Of a DNA stretch of 64,000 nt, positions 41,651-50,230 are shown in pieces (within the stretch, counting starts at the first letter, position 1; each line of letters opens with the position of its first letter). The notes under the pieces were generated by a model, which searched no databases, was not told the DNA's origin, and worked only from the letters and a program-made list of their open reading frames with translations. Where the stretch lies: positions 81,408 through 145,407 of the forward strand of contig NZ_JAODIW010000006.1 of the NCBI RefSeq assembly GCF_026586625.1, written 5' to 3'. The stretch comes from Halobium salinum (GTDB lineage Archaea; Halobacteriota; Halobacteria; Halobacteriales; Haloferacaceae). Both the position numbers and the translations under genes were made by a program.

Positions 41651-42331
41651 CTACTTCCCGTCGTACAGTCGCTCGCCGATTCTGTCGGGGAGGCCCGCCT
41701 CCCGGACGGCGTCCATCACCTCGCCGATGGCGTACTCGACGCGGCGCTCCTCCACGGTCGGCGTCCCGTCCGCGTCGGCGTCCTCGTCCACGCCCAGCAC
41801 CGCGTACGCCGCCCGGGAGTCGCCGTCGCGGGGCTGGCCGACGCTTCCCGGGTTGAGCACGACGCCCTCGGGGAAGACGCGGTGGTCCTGCACGTGGGTG
41901 TGGCCGAGCACGAGGGCGTCCTCCTCGCCGAGCATCGACGCCGAGAAATCGTCCGGGTAGGTGTAGCGGTCGGGGTCGTCCGGGTGGCCGTGGACGAGTT
42001 TGACGCGGCCGTCGGCGACGGTACGCTCCGTCGGGAGGTCAGAGAGCCACGCGATGTCGTCCTCGCTCAGTGCTTCGCGGGCGTACTTCACCCCCGCACG
42101 AGCCATCGAGTTGAAGCCGAACGCGGTGTCGTGTGCGGTCGCCCGGTCGTGGTTCCCCTGCACTGTGGGGACCTCGCGGCTCCGGACCGCCTCGATGCAG
42201 TCGCCGGGCCAGGGACCGTAGCCGACCACGTCGCCGGCGCAGACGATATCGTCGACGGGGGGCATGTCGCCGAGGACGGCGTCCAGTGCGACGCGGTTGC
42301 CGTGGAGGTCCGAGATGACGCCCAGTCGCAT
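41651..42331 (-). CDS. Metallophosphoesterase (YfcE/MJ0936-like)
   Basis: 226 residues. The calcineurin-like metal motifs are in order: ISDLHGNRVALDAV (D-x-H), CAGDVVGYGPWP (G-D), VQGNHDRATAH (G-N-H-D), VHGHPDD (G-H) and LGHTHVQDHR (G-H-T-H). Family members hydrolyse phosphodiesters with Mn or Ni. It has a strand-rich tail then a C-terminal helix. Converges with tnaA, 18 bases between stops. Confidence 0.93.
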   Translation of the reverse strand: MRLGVISDLHGNRVALDAVLGDMPPVDDIVCAGDVVGYGPWPGDCIEAVRSREVPTVQGNHDRATAHDTAFGFNSMARAGVKYAREALSEDDIAWLSDLPTERTVADGRVKLVHGHPDDPDRYTYPDDFSASMLGEEDALVLGHTHVQDHRVFPEGVVLNPGSVGQPRDGDSRAAYAVLGVDEDADADGTPTVEERRVEYAIGEVMDAVREAGLPDRIGERLYDGK

Positions 42332-42412
42332 CGTTCCGGATTCGCGTTCGGGTTCCGTGTGTTTAGTTCTGGAGGCAGTGGCGGCGGGTCGATGGTCGGC
42401 GTAGTCGGGTGG

Positions 42413-42453
42413 GGACGGTCGGCGCGGCCGAGCGAGGACGGTCGGCGCGGCCG
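42413..42453. repeat. Short direct repeat
   Basis: GGACGGTCGGCGCGGCCG occurs at 42413-42430 and again at 42436-42453, an 18-base perfect direct repeat with a 23-base period in the spacer between two genes. Probably slippage noise. Confidence 0.6.
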
Positions 42454-42473
42454 GGAACCTCCCGCCAGCGGCG

Positions 42474-43460
42474 TCAGTCGGCGCCCCGACTCGAACGGGT
42501 GAGAGGTCGGTGGCCGTCGGACCCGGCTCGAAACCCCCACCTGACCGCGAGCGCGACGCCGACGAGCAGTAGCAGGTCGTCCAGCGGCGTCAGCACCGGT
42601 CCGGAAGGGGCCCAGAGCTCGACGGGCCGAAACGGCGGGACGAGCGCCGGCAGGAGCCTCACCGCCGACTGTACGCCGACGACGACGGCGACTGCTTTCA
42701 GGACCGCCCGTCCCCCGAGTCGAGGGCCCGTGACGAACAGGACTCCCAGGAGGAACGACGCCTCGAACAGCCACCGAATCGGGAGCCGTGCCAGCGGAAT
42801 CCCGACGCTCCACGCCCCGCCCCGTGGGAGGACTGCGACCGTCCCCTGCTGCGTGGCTGCCCGGAGGACCTCGCCGACTCCGCCGGCCAGCGCCACGCCG
42901 CCGACTCCGACGGCCGCGGCGAGTCCGGCCGCGACGAGTCCGCGCCGAAGCGAGAGGCCGGGTCCGAGTCGCCTGTCGGCGACGATTGCGAACAGCGGAT
43001 GCTGGTCCGCGTTCCCGGCGGCCGAGGCGAGTCGTTCGTAGCCGCCGTGGTAGGCGACCCAGACCGCCGTCGCGACCGCGAGGACGCTCGCCACCCGTGG
43101 GAGCGGGACGGCCAGAACGACGACTCCGACCCCGGCCGGAACCCCGGAGAGGAGCGACTGACCGACCGCCAACGCGAGGTCGGTCGCGTACACGAGGCCG
43201 ACCCCGACGGCGACGGAGCGCCGGGACGGACGGGCGACGACGAGCAGGACCGCGAGCAGGAACGGGACGAACGACACGGCTCCGAGCGCCGTGCCGGTCA
43301 CTACGCCGACGAGGACGCCGTCGCCCCCGTCGGGAACGCGACCCGTCGCCAGCAGCCGACTCCAGGAGAGCGCGACGAAACCGGCGGCGGTCACCAGGGC
43401 GGAGAGGAGGACGGCACCGAACAGTCTGCGACCGTCCGCCTCGGGAGGGAGGGCTGGCAT
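42474..43460 (-). CDS. Polytopic membrane protein of unknown function
   Basis: 328 residues, about eight hydrophobic helices rich in Ala, Val, Leu and Gly. Landmarks: LFGAVLLSALVTAAGFVALSW, GVVTGTALGAVSFVPFLLAVLLVVA, HGGYERLASAAGNADQHPLFAIVADRR in a cytoplasmic loop, and LTPLDDLLLLVGVALAVRWGF at the end. No transporter or enzyme signature seen. ATG at 43460. The spacer to its right (43461-43696, 236 bases) holds no gene that I can support. Confidence 0.75.
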   Translation of the reverse strand: MPALPPEADGRRLFGAVLLSALVTAAGFVALSWSRLLATGRVPDGGDGVLVGVVTGTALGAVSFVPFLLAVLLVVARPSRRSVAVGVGLVYATDLALAVGQSLLSGVPAGVGVVVLAVPLPRVASVLAVATAVWVAYHGGYERLASAAGNADQHPLFAIVADRRLGPGLSLRRGLVAAGLAAAVGVGGVALAGGVGEVLRAATQQGTVAVLPRGGAWSVGIPLARLPIRWLFEASFLLGVLFVTGPRLGGRAVLKAVAVVVGVQSAVRLLPALVPPFRPVELWAPSGPVLTPLDDLLLLVGVALAVRWGFRAGSDGHRPLTRSSRGAD

Positions 43461-43696
43461 GCGTAGGCGACTCTCGGAGCCGCGAATAAGCCTTGTGCCG
43501 AACCGTCGACCGCCGGGTCCTCGCCGCCTGTCGAATCGGGACGCGTCGGGACGGCGCGCCGCCGTCTGCCGACCGGCCGAGTCGGGGCCGCCCCGGAACC
43601 GGAGTCCCCCACCCGCCGAACACCGAGGCGCACGAATCCGGTAGACTCACGAATCGGGCCCGGACCGGGGTCGTCGTTCCCCTCGACCTCCGGCGA

Positions 43697-44287
43697 CTAC
43701 TCCCCGTTCTCGGTCGCCGTCGCCACGTCGTCGCCGTCGACCGTCACGCCGGCCGCACAGACGGCGTGCTCGAAATCGGCGTCGTACACCGCGTTCGCGG
43801 CCTCTTCCGCCGACTCCGCGTCGAGCTCGTACGGCCGGGGCTCGTCTTCCTCGTAGGTCGCTACCAACGTCGGTGCCGACACCTCCTTCACGAGCAGGGC
43901 GTCGCGGCGGACGATGCCGACGGACGCGGAGTCGTCGCCGACGACACCCGCGATGCGCGGCGTGTCGTAGTCGTCCTTCTCGTAGTCGAGCCCGAGCAGG
44001 GGCTCCGCGAGGGCGTCGCGGGCGGGGTAGCCGAGTTCGAGTTTCTCGGCGACGGGGTCGACGTGCGAGCCGTTGCCGAGCGCGACGAGCGTCTCGCCGG
44101 TCGGGGTCTCGACCGGGCGCAGGCAGTTGTAGGAGACGTACGGGTTGTCCGTCTCGGGGGCGTCCGGCGTCGGCGCGACGGTCAGCGTGTCGCCGCGGGC
44201 GACGACGCGGCGGTTCGGGAACGAACGCGAGGAGACGCGGTAGGCGCCGACCCCGGGGCCGACGACGACGAAACGACCGATGTACAT
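43697..44287 (-). CDS. purO: Archaeal-type IMP cyclohydrolase
   Basis: 196 residues. PurO closes FAICAR to IMP, the last step of purine synthesis in many archaea. Begins [26 protein letters not shown], with [30 protein letters not shown]-type segment (here [20 protein letters not shown]), [15 protein letters not shown] and [15 protein letters not shown]. This matches the PurO NTN-hydrolase-like fold, not the PurH cyclohydrolase. A TATA-like box is 28 bases before the ATG; the open frame extends upstream but into the promoter. Confidence 0.93.
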   Translation of the reverse strand: MYIGRFVVVGPGVGAYRVSSRSFPNRRVVARGDTLTVAPTPDAPETDNPYVSYNCLRPVETPTGETLVALGNGSHVDPVAEKLELGYPARDALAEPLLGLDYEKDDYDTPRIAGVVGDDSASVGIVRRDALLVKEVSAPTLVATYEEDEPRPYELDAESAEEAANAVYDADFEHAVCAAGVTVDGDDVATATENGE

Positions 44288-44311
44288 GCACGCCTGTGCG
44301 TAAGTCGAGCG

Positions 44312-44319
44312 CAAATAGG
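44312..44319 (-). promoter_or_regulatory. TATA-like box of purO
   Basis: Minus-strand CCTATTTG is about 28 bases before the purO ATG at 44287, the spacing of a leaderless transcript. Confidence 0.5.
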
Positions 44320-44730
44320 TGGCGATGTGTGCAGGAACGTCGTGTTTCGGTCGCCGCGCGGACGGCCGTCGGAGGTCGGTAGAGGTCACGTCGGCGTCGG
44401 TGTCGGCGGCACCGGTGACGATAGTGACGCCTCGGCGGTGAAGCGCTCGTCGTCGACGACGAGGGCGCCGTCGGAGCCGAACGCGGGGGTTTCGGCCCGC
44501 CACCGGTCGACTCCGCGTCGGACGGTCCGGTGTTCGTCGGTCCGGCGTCCGTCGACTTCCCGTCGCTCGCGTTCGTCTCGTCCGTGCCGGGGTCGCTCAC
44601 GAGACACGGCACGGACTGCTTCCGAGAAATACGGAGTCACACGTGGACACGGTTCGTACGCCCCCGACTCTAGCCTCGAAGCCCGCCCTGCAGCCGTGTC
44701 ACGCCCTGTCGCAGTCGCACCAACGCGCAA

Positions 44731-44740
44731 CGTTTACGTA
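44731..44740 (+). promoter_or_regulatory. TATA-like box of tRNA-Gln
   Basis: CGTTTACGTA is centred about 32 bases before the tRNA 5' end. Confidence 0.5.
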
Positions 44741-44767
44741 CAGGTGGCCTGTACACCGGAGTGCAGC

Positions 44768-44840
44768 AGTCCCATGGGGTAGTGGCCAATCCTGTTGCCT
44801 TCTGGGGGCAACGACCCAGGTTCGAATCCTGGTGGGACTA
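44768..44840 (+). tRNA. tRNA-Gln (CTG)
   Basis: Acceptor stem AGTCCCA (44768-44774) pairs with TGGGACT (44833-44839); discriminator A at 44840. The anticodon arm TTGCC-TTCTGGG-GGCAA gives anticodon CTG (Gln). The T arm is CCAGG-TTCGAAT-CCTGG. No intron, no CCA encoded. A TATA-like box precedes it. The gene that converges on its 3' end is the SRA-like/HNH nuclease, 31 bases away. Confidence 0.94.
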
Positions 44841-44871
44841 CTTCCTCTGCGCTCCCTTCCCCGAGCCCACG

Positions 44872-45780
44872 CTACTCGAAGCCGTGTAGCTCCCTGTGGG
44901 CCGCGAGGTACACCGGTGCGGGCCGTAGCTTCGGGTGCTCCGGTTCTCGGATACGCTCGCTGCCGAACGTCGTCACCGCTTCCGGAGGGTCGACGGTGGT
45001 CCTCGACTCGATTCGAACCTTCAGGTCGTCGGTGAGCGTGAACCACCCCTCGTCGAACGCCCAGTGGTGGAGTCGACACAGGGCAATCCCATTTCTCGGG
45101 TCGTCGGCTCCGTTCTTCCACTTCGGATAGATGTGTGCCGCCTCCACCTCCGGACGGCCGTCCGGTGTCAGGCGCTTCTTTCCACAGACGGCACACCGAT
45201 GGTCGTAGGCTCGCTTCACTCGCTTCGGAAACAGCGAGTCCCGAACTCGGGACTTCACCTCCCGGAACGTCGGGCTGGCGTCTTCGGTGAGAGACGGCTG
45301 CTCGGTCGATTCGAGATAGTCGGACTCGATGCGGGTAATCTCCTCCCACTGACCGACTCCGAGCTTTCGCATCTCGAACCGGTAGACCATCCGCTCGCCG
45401 TCGCTGACGTACCGGTAGGAGTCGACGACGACGAGTCCCTCGTACCGGTACTCGTCGACGCCGTCTCGACTGGAGAAGAGATACGTCGGAATCGGGTCGG
45501 AGACGGCGTCCATCAGCGCCTGATTTGCGGTCGTGGGCTCCTGGTCGCCCTTCTCGGGCGTCCCTTCACCGATGTAGACGAACCGGTCCGCTTCGTCCAG
45601 TTCGTCCTCGTACAGCGCTCCCTCGTTCGCCAGGAGAATCACGTACTTGCCCGCGTCGGGCCGACGATAGGTGATTCCCTTGAACTGGTAGCCGAAGTCG
45701 GTCTCGAACACGGCCTCGACCGCCGACTGCGAGAAGGTTTCGCCGATTTCGATAGGTCGACGCGGTCCCGGGACGTTCAT
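44872..45780 (-). CDS. SRA-like/HNH endonuclease (ScoMcrA-type, modification-dependent)
   Basis: 302 residues. The N-terminal part (about 1-145) resembles the SRA-type modified-base-binding domain of ScoMcrA nucleases: FGYQFKGITYRRPDAGKYVILLANEG and DRFVYIGEGTPEKGDQEPTTANQAL (the Y-x-G-E-G...GDQ...N-x-A-L pattern). A helical linker follows. The HNH domain (about 190-250) has C196/C199 (CAVCGKK), catalytic His216 in EAAHIYPK, Asn230 in PRNGIALC, C235 and HH238-239 (LCRLHHWAFDEGWF). Such proteins cut DNA with modified bases. It sits right next to tRNA-Gln, a common site for accessory genes. Start ATG at 45780. Confidence 0.87.
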   Translation of the reverse strand: MNVPGPRRPIEIGETFSQSAVEAVFETDFGYQFKGITYRRPDAGKYVILLANEGALYEDELDEADRFVYIGEGTPEKGDQEPTTANQALMDAVSDPIPTYLFSSRDGVDEYRYEGLVVVDSYRYVSDGERMVYRFEMRKLGVGQWEEITRIESDYLESTEQPSLTEDASPTFREVKSRVRDSLFPKRVKRAYDHRCAVCGKKRLTPDGRPEVEAAHIYPKWKNGADDPRNGIALCRLHHWAFDEGWFTLTDDLKVRIESRTTVDPPEAVTTFGSERIREPEHPKLRPAPVYLAAHRELHGFE

Positions 45781-45869
45781 CCCTTCGCAAAACAGTCAGA
45801 GTGGCGTTATGTTCTTCGGTGACCCGTCACCGGTAACGGAGGCAGAAATCGCGACGAGAGCGACGGGAG

Positions 45870-46190
45870 CTACCGCCGCCGCAACTTCCCCACCGTCACC
45901 CACAGCACCCCGTCGGTGTACGAGGCGCTCGTCCGGCGCTCGTCGACGCGTCCGGGCAACCTGACGATTCGACTCAGCCGCTCCGTTCCCTCGCCGTCGG
46001 CGACGATCTGGAGCTTGTCCTTCCGGACGCGGACGGTGAAGTCCTGTCGGCGGCGACCCGGGAGGGTGGCGGCGACCCGGTACTCGGAGCCGTGTTCCTC
46101 GACGTCTATCGGGAACGCCGGCTCGGGGGCTCGGGAGGTCTCGGGTCCGCGTCGTCGGGTCGCACCGCTCGTGCGCTTCGTTCGGGCCAT
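45870..46190 (-). CDS. Hsp20/alpha-crystallin-like small heat-shock protein
   Basis: 106 residues. Basic N terminus, then the alpha-crystallin fold: FPIDVEEHGSEYRVAATLPGRRRQDFTVRVRKDKLQIVADGEGTERLSRIVRLPGRVD and the end strand SASYTDGVLWVTVGKLRRR. The A-x-Y-x-x-G-V-L signature is present (ASYTDGVLWV). It lacks the usual C-terminal I-x-I extension and is shorter than typical Hsp20, so oligomerisation may differ. Divergent from the CapA gene. Confidence 0.85.
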   Translation of the reverse strand: MARTKRTSGATRRRGPETSRAPEPAFPIDVEEHGSEYRVAATLPGRRRQDFTVRVRKDKLQIVADGEGTERLSRIVRLPGRVDERRTSASYTDGVLWVTVGKLRRR

Positions 46191-46328
46191 GGCTGTTCAT
46201 CGAGAGTAGGCGCCCGAGTCGAATAAGCACGAATCTCGGCGCCGAGACAGCTCAGCGGGTCCGACCGACCGGTCGGTGGAGGCCCGCGCGAGCCGTTTTG
46301 CACGCCGAGCGCCTCTCTTCGGGGGACG

Positions 46329-47372
46329 ATGACGACATCGGCGACCGACGACTTCCGACTGGGGTTCACGGGCGACGTGATGCTCGGACGGCTGGTGAAC
46401 GAGCGCCAGCGCGACCGGGCGCCGACCGCGGTGTGGGGGACGATGTACCGTCGCCTGCGCGACTTAGACGCCCTGTGTGTCAACCTCGAGTGCTGTCTCT
46501 CCACCCGTGGAACGCCGTGGACGCGAAGCTACCACCCGTTTCACTTCCGTGCGAACCCGGCGTGGGCGGTTCCAGCCCTCTCCGACGTGGGCGTCTCGTG
46601 GGTGTCGCTCGCGAACAACCACGTCCTCGACTTCGGCGTCGACGCGCTCGAAGACACGTTCGGGGCGCTCGACGACGCCGGTATCCCGTACTCGGGCGCG
46701 GGCCCGACCGAACGCGAGGCGTGGGCGCCGGCCGCGGTCGAAGTCGCCGTCGACGGTGCGGACGACCCCGCCCTCCGGGTCGCCCTCCTCGCGGTCACCG
46801 ACAACACGCCGGAGTTCGCCGCCGGCGACGACTCCCCTGGGACCGCGTACGTCGCCGTCGACCCCGACGACCCCGACTGCCGTAGTCGGGTGGGGTCGGC
46901 CCTCGGCCGGGCCCGCCGGCTCGACCCGGACCTCCTGGTCTGTTCGCTCCACTGGGGGCCGAACATGGTCGAGCGCCCGCCCGAGCGGTTCCGGCGGTTC
47001 GCCCGCTGGCTGGTCGACTCGGGGGTCGACCTCGTCTACGGCCACAGCGCGCACGTCTTCCAGGGAGTCGAACGCTACGGGGACGGACTGATTCTGTACG
47101 ACACGGGCGACTTCGTCGACGACTATGCCGTCCACCCGCGGCTTCGCAACGACCGCGGCTTCCTGTTCACACTCCGTGTCGGCGCCGGCGGCGACGCTCA
47201 TCGGCTCCGGAGCCTGCGGCTCACCCCGACCGTCGTCCGCGACTGCGCGGTCGGCCGCACCGGACGGCGGGCCGCGGCGTGGAGTCGTGCCCGAATGTGT
47301 GAGCTGTCGGCGTCGTTCGGGACCGAGTTCGCGGTCGACGGGCGAGAGCTGGTGCTCCGTCTCGACAGCTGA
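46329..47372 (+). CDS. CapA-family metallophosphatase-like protein
   Basis: 347 residues. The CapA (PGA_cap) fold, a calcineurin-like phosphatase: FTGDVMLGRLVNE (D), LDALCVNLECCLSTRG (N-L-E), SWVSLANNHVLDFGVDALEDTF (A-N-N-H), VCSLHWGPNMVERP (H-W-G) and VYGHSAHVFQGVERYGDGLILYDTGDFVDDY (G-H-S-A-H). In bacteria CapA is linked with poly-gamma-glutamate capsule, but no capB/capC lies here and there is no signal peptide, so the role is open. ATG at 46329. Confidence 0.92.
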   Translation: MTTSATDDFRLGFTGDVMLGRLVNERQRDRAPTAVWGTMYRRLRDLDALCVNLECCLSTRGTPWTRSYHPFHFRANPAWAVPALSDVGVSWVSLANNHVLDFGVDALEDTFGALDDAGIPYSGAGPTEREAWAPAAVEVAVDGADDPALRVALLAVTDNTPEFAAGDDSPGTAYVAVDPDDPDCRSRVGSALGRARRLDPDLLVCSLHWGPNMVERPPERFRRFARWLVDSGVDLVYGHSAHVFQGVERYGDGLILYDTGDFVDDYAVHPRLRNDRGFLFTLRVGAGGDAHRLRSLRLTPTVVRDCAVGRTGRRAAAWSRARMCELSASFGTEFAVDGRELVLRLDS

Positions 47373-47404
47373 CGACCGCGCCGACTCCGACCCGGCCGAG
47401 TCGA

Positions 47405-47662
47405 CTACCCCTCTCCCTCCGACTGGTACGGTTCGCCGACCGCGTGCTGGGGGAGGAACTGCATGATTTCGTCGCGTAGCTCGTCGCTCGACTCGAAACG
47501 CGCCTCGCTTGAGTGCTCCAGGACGTCCGCCACCGTCTCCTCCCCGTCGGCGAGGACGAGCGTGACCGCCCCACACCGGTCGAGGACCTGCTCGCGCTCC
47601 GCGGGGTAGTCGAACTCGGCGAGGAGCTCGTCGAGTTCGTTGAGCTTGGTTCGCTGTCTCAT
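47405..47662 (-). CDS. DUF5789 small protein
   Basis: 85 residues. KLNELDELLAEFDYPAEREQVLDRCGAVTLVLADGEETVADVLEH matches the haloarchaeal DUF5789 group (akin to DUF2795), a small alpha/beta protein with a Y/F-P start and a G-x-E-T/x-V-x-D-V-L segment. Function unknown. Starts at ATG 47662. Confidence 0.85.
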   Translation of the reverse strand: MRQRTKLNELDELLAEFDYPAEREQVLDRCGAVTLVLADGEETVADVLEHSSEARFESSDELRDEIMQFLPQHAVGEPYQSEGEG

Positions 47663-47757
47663 CGAGAGTAGTAGGCGCTCGGCTGACTTAGTGGTGCGGT
47701 AGCAATCGACGAGGTCGCCGTCAGGGCGGACGGACCGGGACGTCCATCGGTTCGCGA

Positions 47758-48984
47758 CTACGGCGTCCGACGACCGCGGTGGCCACCCGCCATGGTCCGA
47801 CGGTACCCGTCCACGTCGTGTTTCTTCGTCCAGCCGTACTCCTTCGCCTCGCGGACCTTCCGTTCGAGGACGCTGCAGGCCTTGGTGAGCGCGTGGCGTG
47901 CCCCGTACCCCTCGCCGGTCGCGACGAAGTGGCCCTTGTCGGTGAACAGCCGGACCCGCGCGAGGACGAGGGGCGTCCCGCGGAGCTTCTCGTCGTGCTC
48001 GTGGAGGGCGACGTTCGCCTCGAGCACCGTCATGTCGCCGTACTTTCGGGTCGCGCGCTCGACCATGTCGCTCACCGTCTCGCGGTCGAGGTCGTCGAGC
48101 AGGTCGACGCCCGTAATCTGGACGGGGAGCCGGCGCTCGTCGGTCCAGGTGAGCGACTCCAGCACGTCGGTGGTCGTGACGATTCCGACCGTCGCTCCGC
48201 TCTCGTCGTCGGTGACGACCAGCGAGGAGACGCCGTAGTCGAGCATCGTCCCCACCGCCCGGTCGAGACGTTCGTCCGGACCGACCGTCACGACCGGCTC
48301 GCTCATGACGTCCCGGACGGGGAGGTCGAGGAGACGGTCGAGTTCGCCCTCGCGGGCACCGAACCCGCCGTGTGAGCGGCCGCCGGGGGTCGAGAGCGGC
48401 GACCCGCCGCCCTGGCTCCGGTTCGCGTCGCGGGTGGTGAACTCCACGACGTCGACCAGGCTCACCACGCCCACGGCGCTCCCCGCGTCGAGCACCGGCA
48501 GGTGGGTGACTCGGTGGTCACGGAACAGGTGGAGCGCCTCTCCGAGAGTCGTCCCGCGCGTCACGGAGACGAGCCCCTCGGCGGCCTCGCCGTCCATCGT
48601 CGCCACGTCGTCCACGCGGAGCACGTCGAGGTACGGCTCGACCGCGCCGAGAACGGCGTCGGCGGTGAGCACGCCCACGAACGCCCCGTCGTCGAAGACG
48701 GGAAGCACCTTGGCGTCGCTGCCGAGCATCAGTCGCGCCGCCGTCCGCACGTCGTCGTCGGCGTCGAGTCGCGCGACGTGCCAGCGGAGGCTTCCGATCT
48801 TCGCGTTCGGGTCGCGCCGCGCGGCGTCCAGTTGTCGACGCGTCACGACCCCGGCGTACTCGCCGTCCTCGGTGACGACGACGGCCTTGCGGGTCGGGTC
48901 CTCGAACGCGCCGGTCAGCCGGGAGATGCGCGCCTCGGCATCGAACGACGGGAACTCGGTGGATACTAGCTCGCGGACGTCCAT
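47758..48984 (-). CDS. Four-CBS-domain protein fused to an HPF/RaiA-like ribosome-binding domain
   Basis: 408 residues from ATG 48984 (MDVRELVSTEFPSFDAEARI). Two Bateman modules: CBS1 about 1-62 (AVVVTEDGEYAGVVTRRQL), CBS2 about 70-125 (AKVLPVFDDGAFVGVLTADAV), CBS3 about 130-190 (VTHLPVLDAGSAVGVVSLVDVV), CBS4 about 225-285 (VSSLVVTDDESGATVGIVTTTDVL). After them, about 295-385 resembles the hibernation factor fold: LPVQITGVDLLDDLDRETVSDMVERATRKYGDMTVLEANVALHEHDEKLRGTPLVLARVRLFTDKGHFVATGEGYGARHALTKACSVLERKVRE. This suggests adenine-nucleotide control of ribosome dormancy (inference). The in-frame extension upstream of 48984 is Arg-rich. Confidence 0.9.
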   Translation of the reverse strand: MDVRELVSTEFPSFDAEARISRLTGAFEDPTRKAVVVTEDGEYAGVVTRRQLDAARRDPNAKIGSLRWHVARLDADDDVRTAARLMLGSDAKVLPVFDDGAFVGVLTADAVLGAVEPYLDVLRVDDVATMDGEAAEGLVSVTRGTTLGEALHLFRDHRVTHLPVLDAGSAVGVVSLVDVVEFTTRDANRSQGGGSPLSTPGGRSHGGFGAREGELDRLLDLPVRDVMSEPVVTVGPDERLDRAVGTMLDYGVSSLVVTDDESGATVGIVTTTDVLESLTWTDERRLPVQITGVDLLDDLDRETVSDMVERATRKYGDMTVLEANVALHEHDEKLRGTPLVLARVRLFTDKGHFVATGEGYGARHALTKACSVLERKVREAKEYGWTKKHDVDGYRRTMAGGHRGRRTP

Positions 48985-49156
48985 ACTCGTAGGAACGCGC
49001 CTGAACCGCATCAAGGAGCGTATCCGCCGGCCCCGTGACCTGTGTGCCGGCTGTGAAGACACCGTCGCTCACTCCTCCGGTAGCCGGCCGCACAGCACGA
49101 CGTCGCGTTCCCCACCCACCGATTTCTCTTTCCCCGACCACCGCCTCTCTACTGGT

Positions 49157-49318
49157 ATGCGAGTCATCCGCGCTGCGGCGTCGCAGCGCTGTTTCCGGTG
49201 CGGGGAACGGGCGGAGGTGGTCGTCGCCCGCGGGTACCGAACCACCTACGTCTGCTGGGAGCACGCCCCCGAGTACCTCGAGGCCGGCGGCGTCATCGTG
49301 GGCTCCGACCTCGGCTGA
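49157..49318 (+). CDS. 53-residue zinc-finger-like protein
   Basis: MRVIRAAASQRCFRCGERAEVVVARGY then VCWEHAPEYLEAGGVIVGSDLG. CxxC and a later C-x-x-H make a plausible zinc site, as in small haloarchaeal zinc fingers. Divergent from the CBS-HPF gene. ATG at 49157; GC-rich codon use is consistent throughout. Confidence 0.7.
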   Translation: MRVIRAAASQRCFRCGERAEVVVARGYRTTYVCWEHAPEYLEAGGVIVGSDLG

Positions 49319-49668
49319 CCGCGGTCGCGTCCGGAGACGGCCGTCCGCCGGCGCGGGCGCCGCGGTCTCGAGAGCGGTCGGCGGTCGCGAGCGCCCCGAA
49401 CGCGAAGACCCCTCCCCGTGGCCATCCCTCCCGAACCCGGTTGAGGGCCCGGCATCTTCCCCGTCCGACCGCCCCGGTCGTCCAGTTTCCGACCCGACTA
49501 TTCTCCTGCTGTAACAGGTCTCCGGGCGTTTCAGAACGTTTTTGCAGGGGTACGATGATTGCAGAACGCACCGTTCCCACCACCGGGGACGCGGTGACAC
49601 ACCACTTCGACACACCACCTTTTCGCCGTCTCGCGTTCTCCAGTCGAAACGGAGGGGTCGGGGCGGCG
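49319..49668. other. Spacer of 350 bases, no gene seen
   Basis: GC-rich, with one AT-richer patch near 49495-49560 (ATTCTCCTGCTGT, AACGTTTTTGC). Open frames exist but read as Arg/Pro/Ser antisense noise. It may hold the end of the 49157 transcript and the terminator of cgi121, but no stem-loop is clear. Confidence 0.4.
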
Positions 49669-50193
49669 TCACTTCTCGACGTCGAGCAGCGCGACCCGTT
49701 CGAGTATCACGTCCGACAGGCTCCCGTTCGTCGCCGCGAGTTCCCGGTCGGAGACGTCGAAAAGCTCTCGAACCCGTTCGGCGTCGACCGATTCGAGAGT
49801 CGACGCCGGCTCGAGAGCCGCCGCGACGGCGTCGGCGGCGCCGTCCTCGTCGGCCTCACCGTCCTCGTCGCCCGCGCCGGACGCCGGCTCGCCGTCCACC
49901 AGAACCACGACCGGCGTCTCCCCCTCGCGCACGCCCATCGCGAGCGCGTCGTCGATCTGTCGGCGACCCGCGGCGTACAGCAACACTTCGACCGCACGGT
50001 CGCGAGCGACGTTCTCTCCCCGGTCGATGGCGCGGTCGGCCAGTTCGAGCGCCCGGGCGAGATGGGCCCGCGAGACGACGTAGCGGGCGTCGAACGCCTG
50101 GACCGTGCAGTCGTGTTCCTCGCCGACCGTCCCTATCTCGGCGACGAACGCGTTGAGGTCGTCGACGGTCGCGACCCCCTCGACGAGCCTCAT
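49669..50193 (-). CDS. cgi121: KEOPS complex subunit Cgi121
   Basis: 174 residues. Cgi121 binds Bud32/PRPK in KEOPS, which makes the t6A modification at tRNA position 37. Sequence: MRLVEGVATVDDLNAFVAEIG, VQAFDARYVVSRAHLARALELADRAIDRGENVARDRAVEVLLYAAGRRQIDDALAMGVREGETPVVVLVDG, the R-Q-I-x-x-A-L motif being typical. An acidic loop (GAGDEDGEADEDGAADAV) is inserted near residue 115. It is 37 bases downstream of hel308 on the same strand, probably co-transcribed. A Met 17 codons upstream is inside the hel308 end and less likely. Confidence 0.92.
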   Translation of the reverse strand: MRLVEGVATVDDLNAFVAEIGTVGEEHDCTVQAFDARYVVSRAHLARALELADRAIDRGENVARDRAVEVLLYAAGRRQIDDALAMGVREGETPVVVLVDGEPASGAGDEDGEADEDGAADAVAAALEPASTLESVDAERVRELFDVSDRELAATNGSLSDVILERVALLDVEK

Positions 50194-50230
50194 CGGAGTG
50201 TCTCCCCCCCGCACTCCCGGTGCGAGGGCG

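Larger units (their letters stand above)
44288..44767. other. Spacer of 480 bases between purO and tRNA-Gln
   Basis: Minus strand: purO TATA box (about 44312-44319). Further upstream, three minus-strand frames in turn show halophile-like coding character (44600 to about 44515 [20 protein letters not shown], then [20 protein letters not shown], then [19 protein letters not shown]), which may be the remains of a frameshifted gene. No intact gene. Plus strand: TATA box of the tRNA (44731-44740). Confidence 0.4.

Noticed and set aside
44832-44872. Integration (att) site at the tRNA-Gln 3' end
   Set aside because: I looked for a second copy of the tRNA 3' end in nearby sequence and saw none, and there is no integrase gene in the window.
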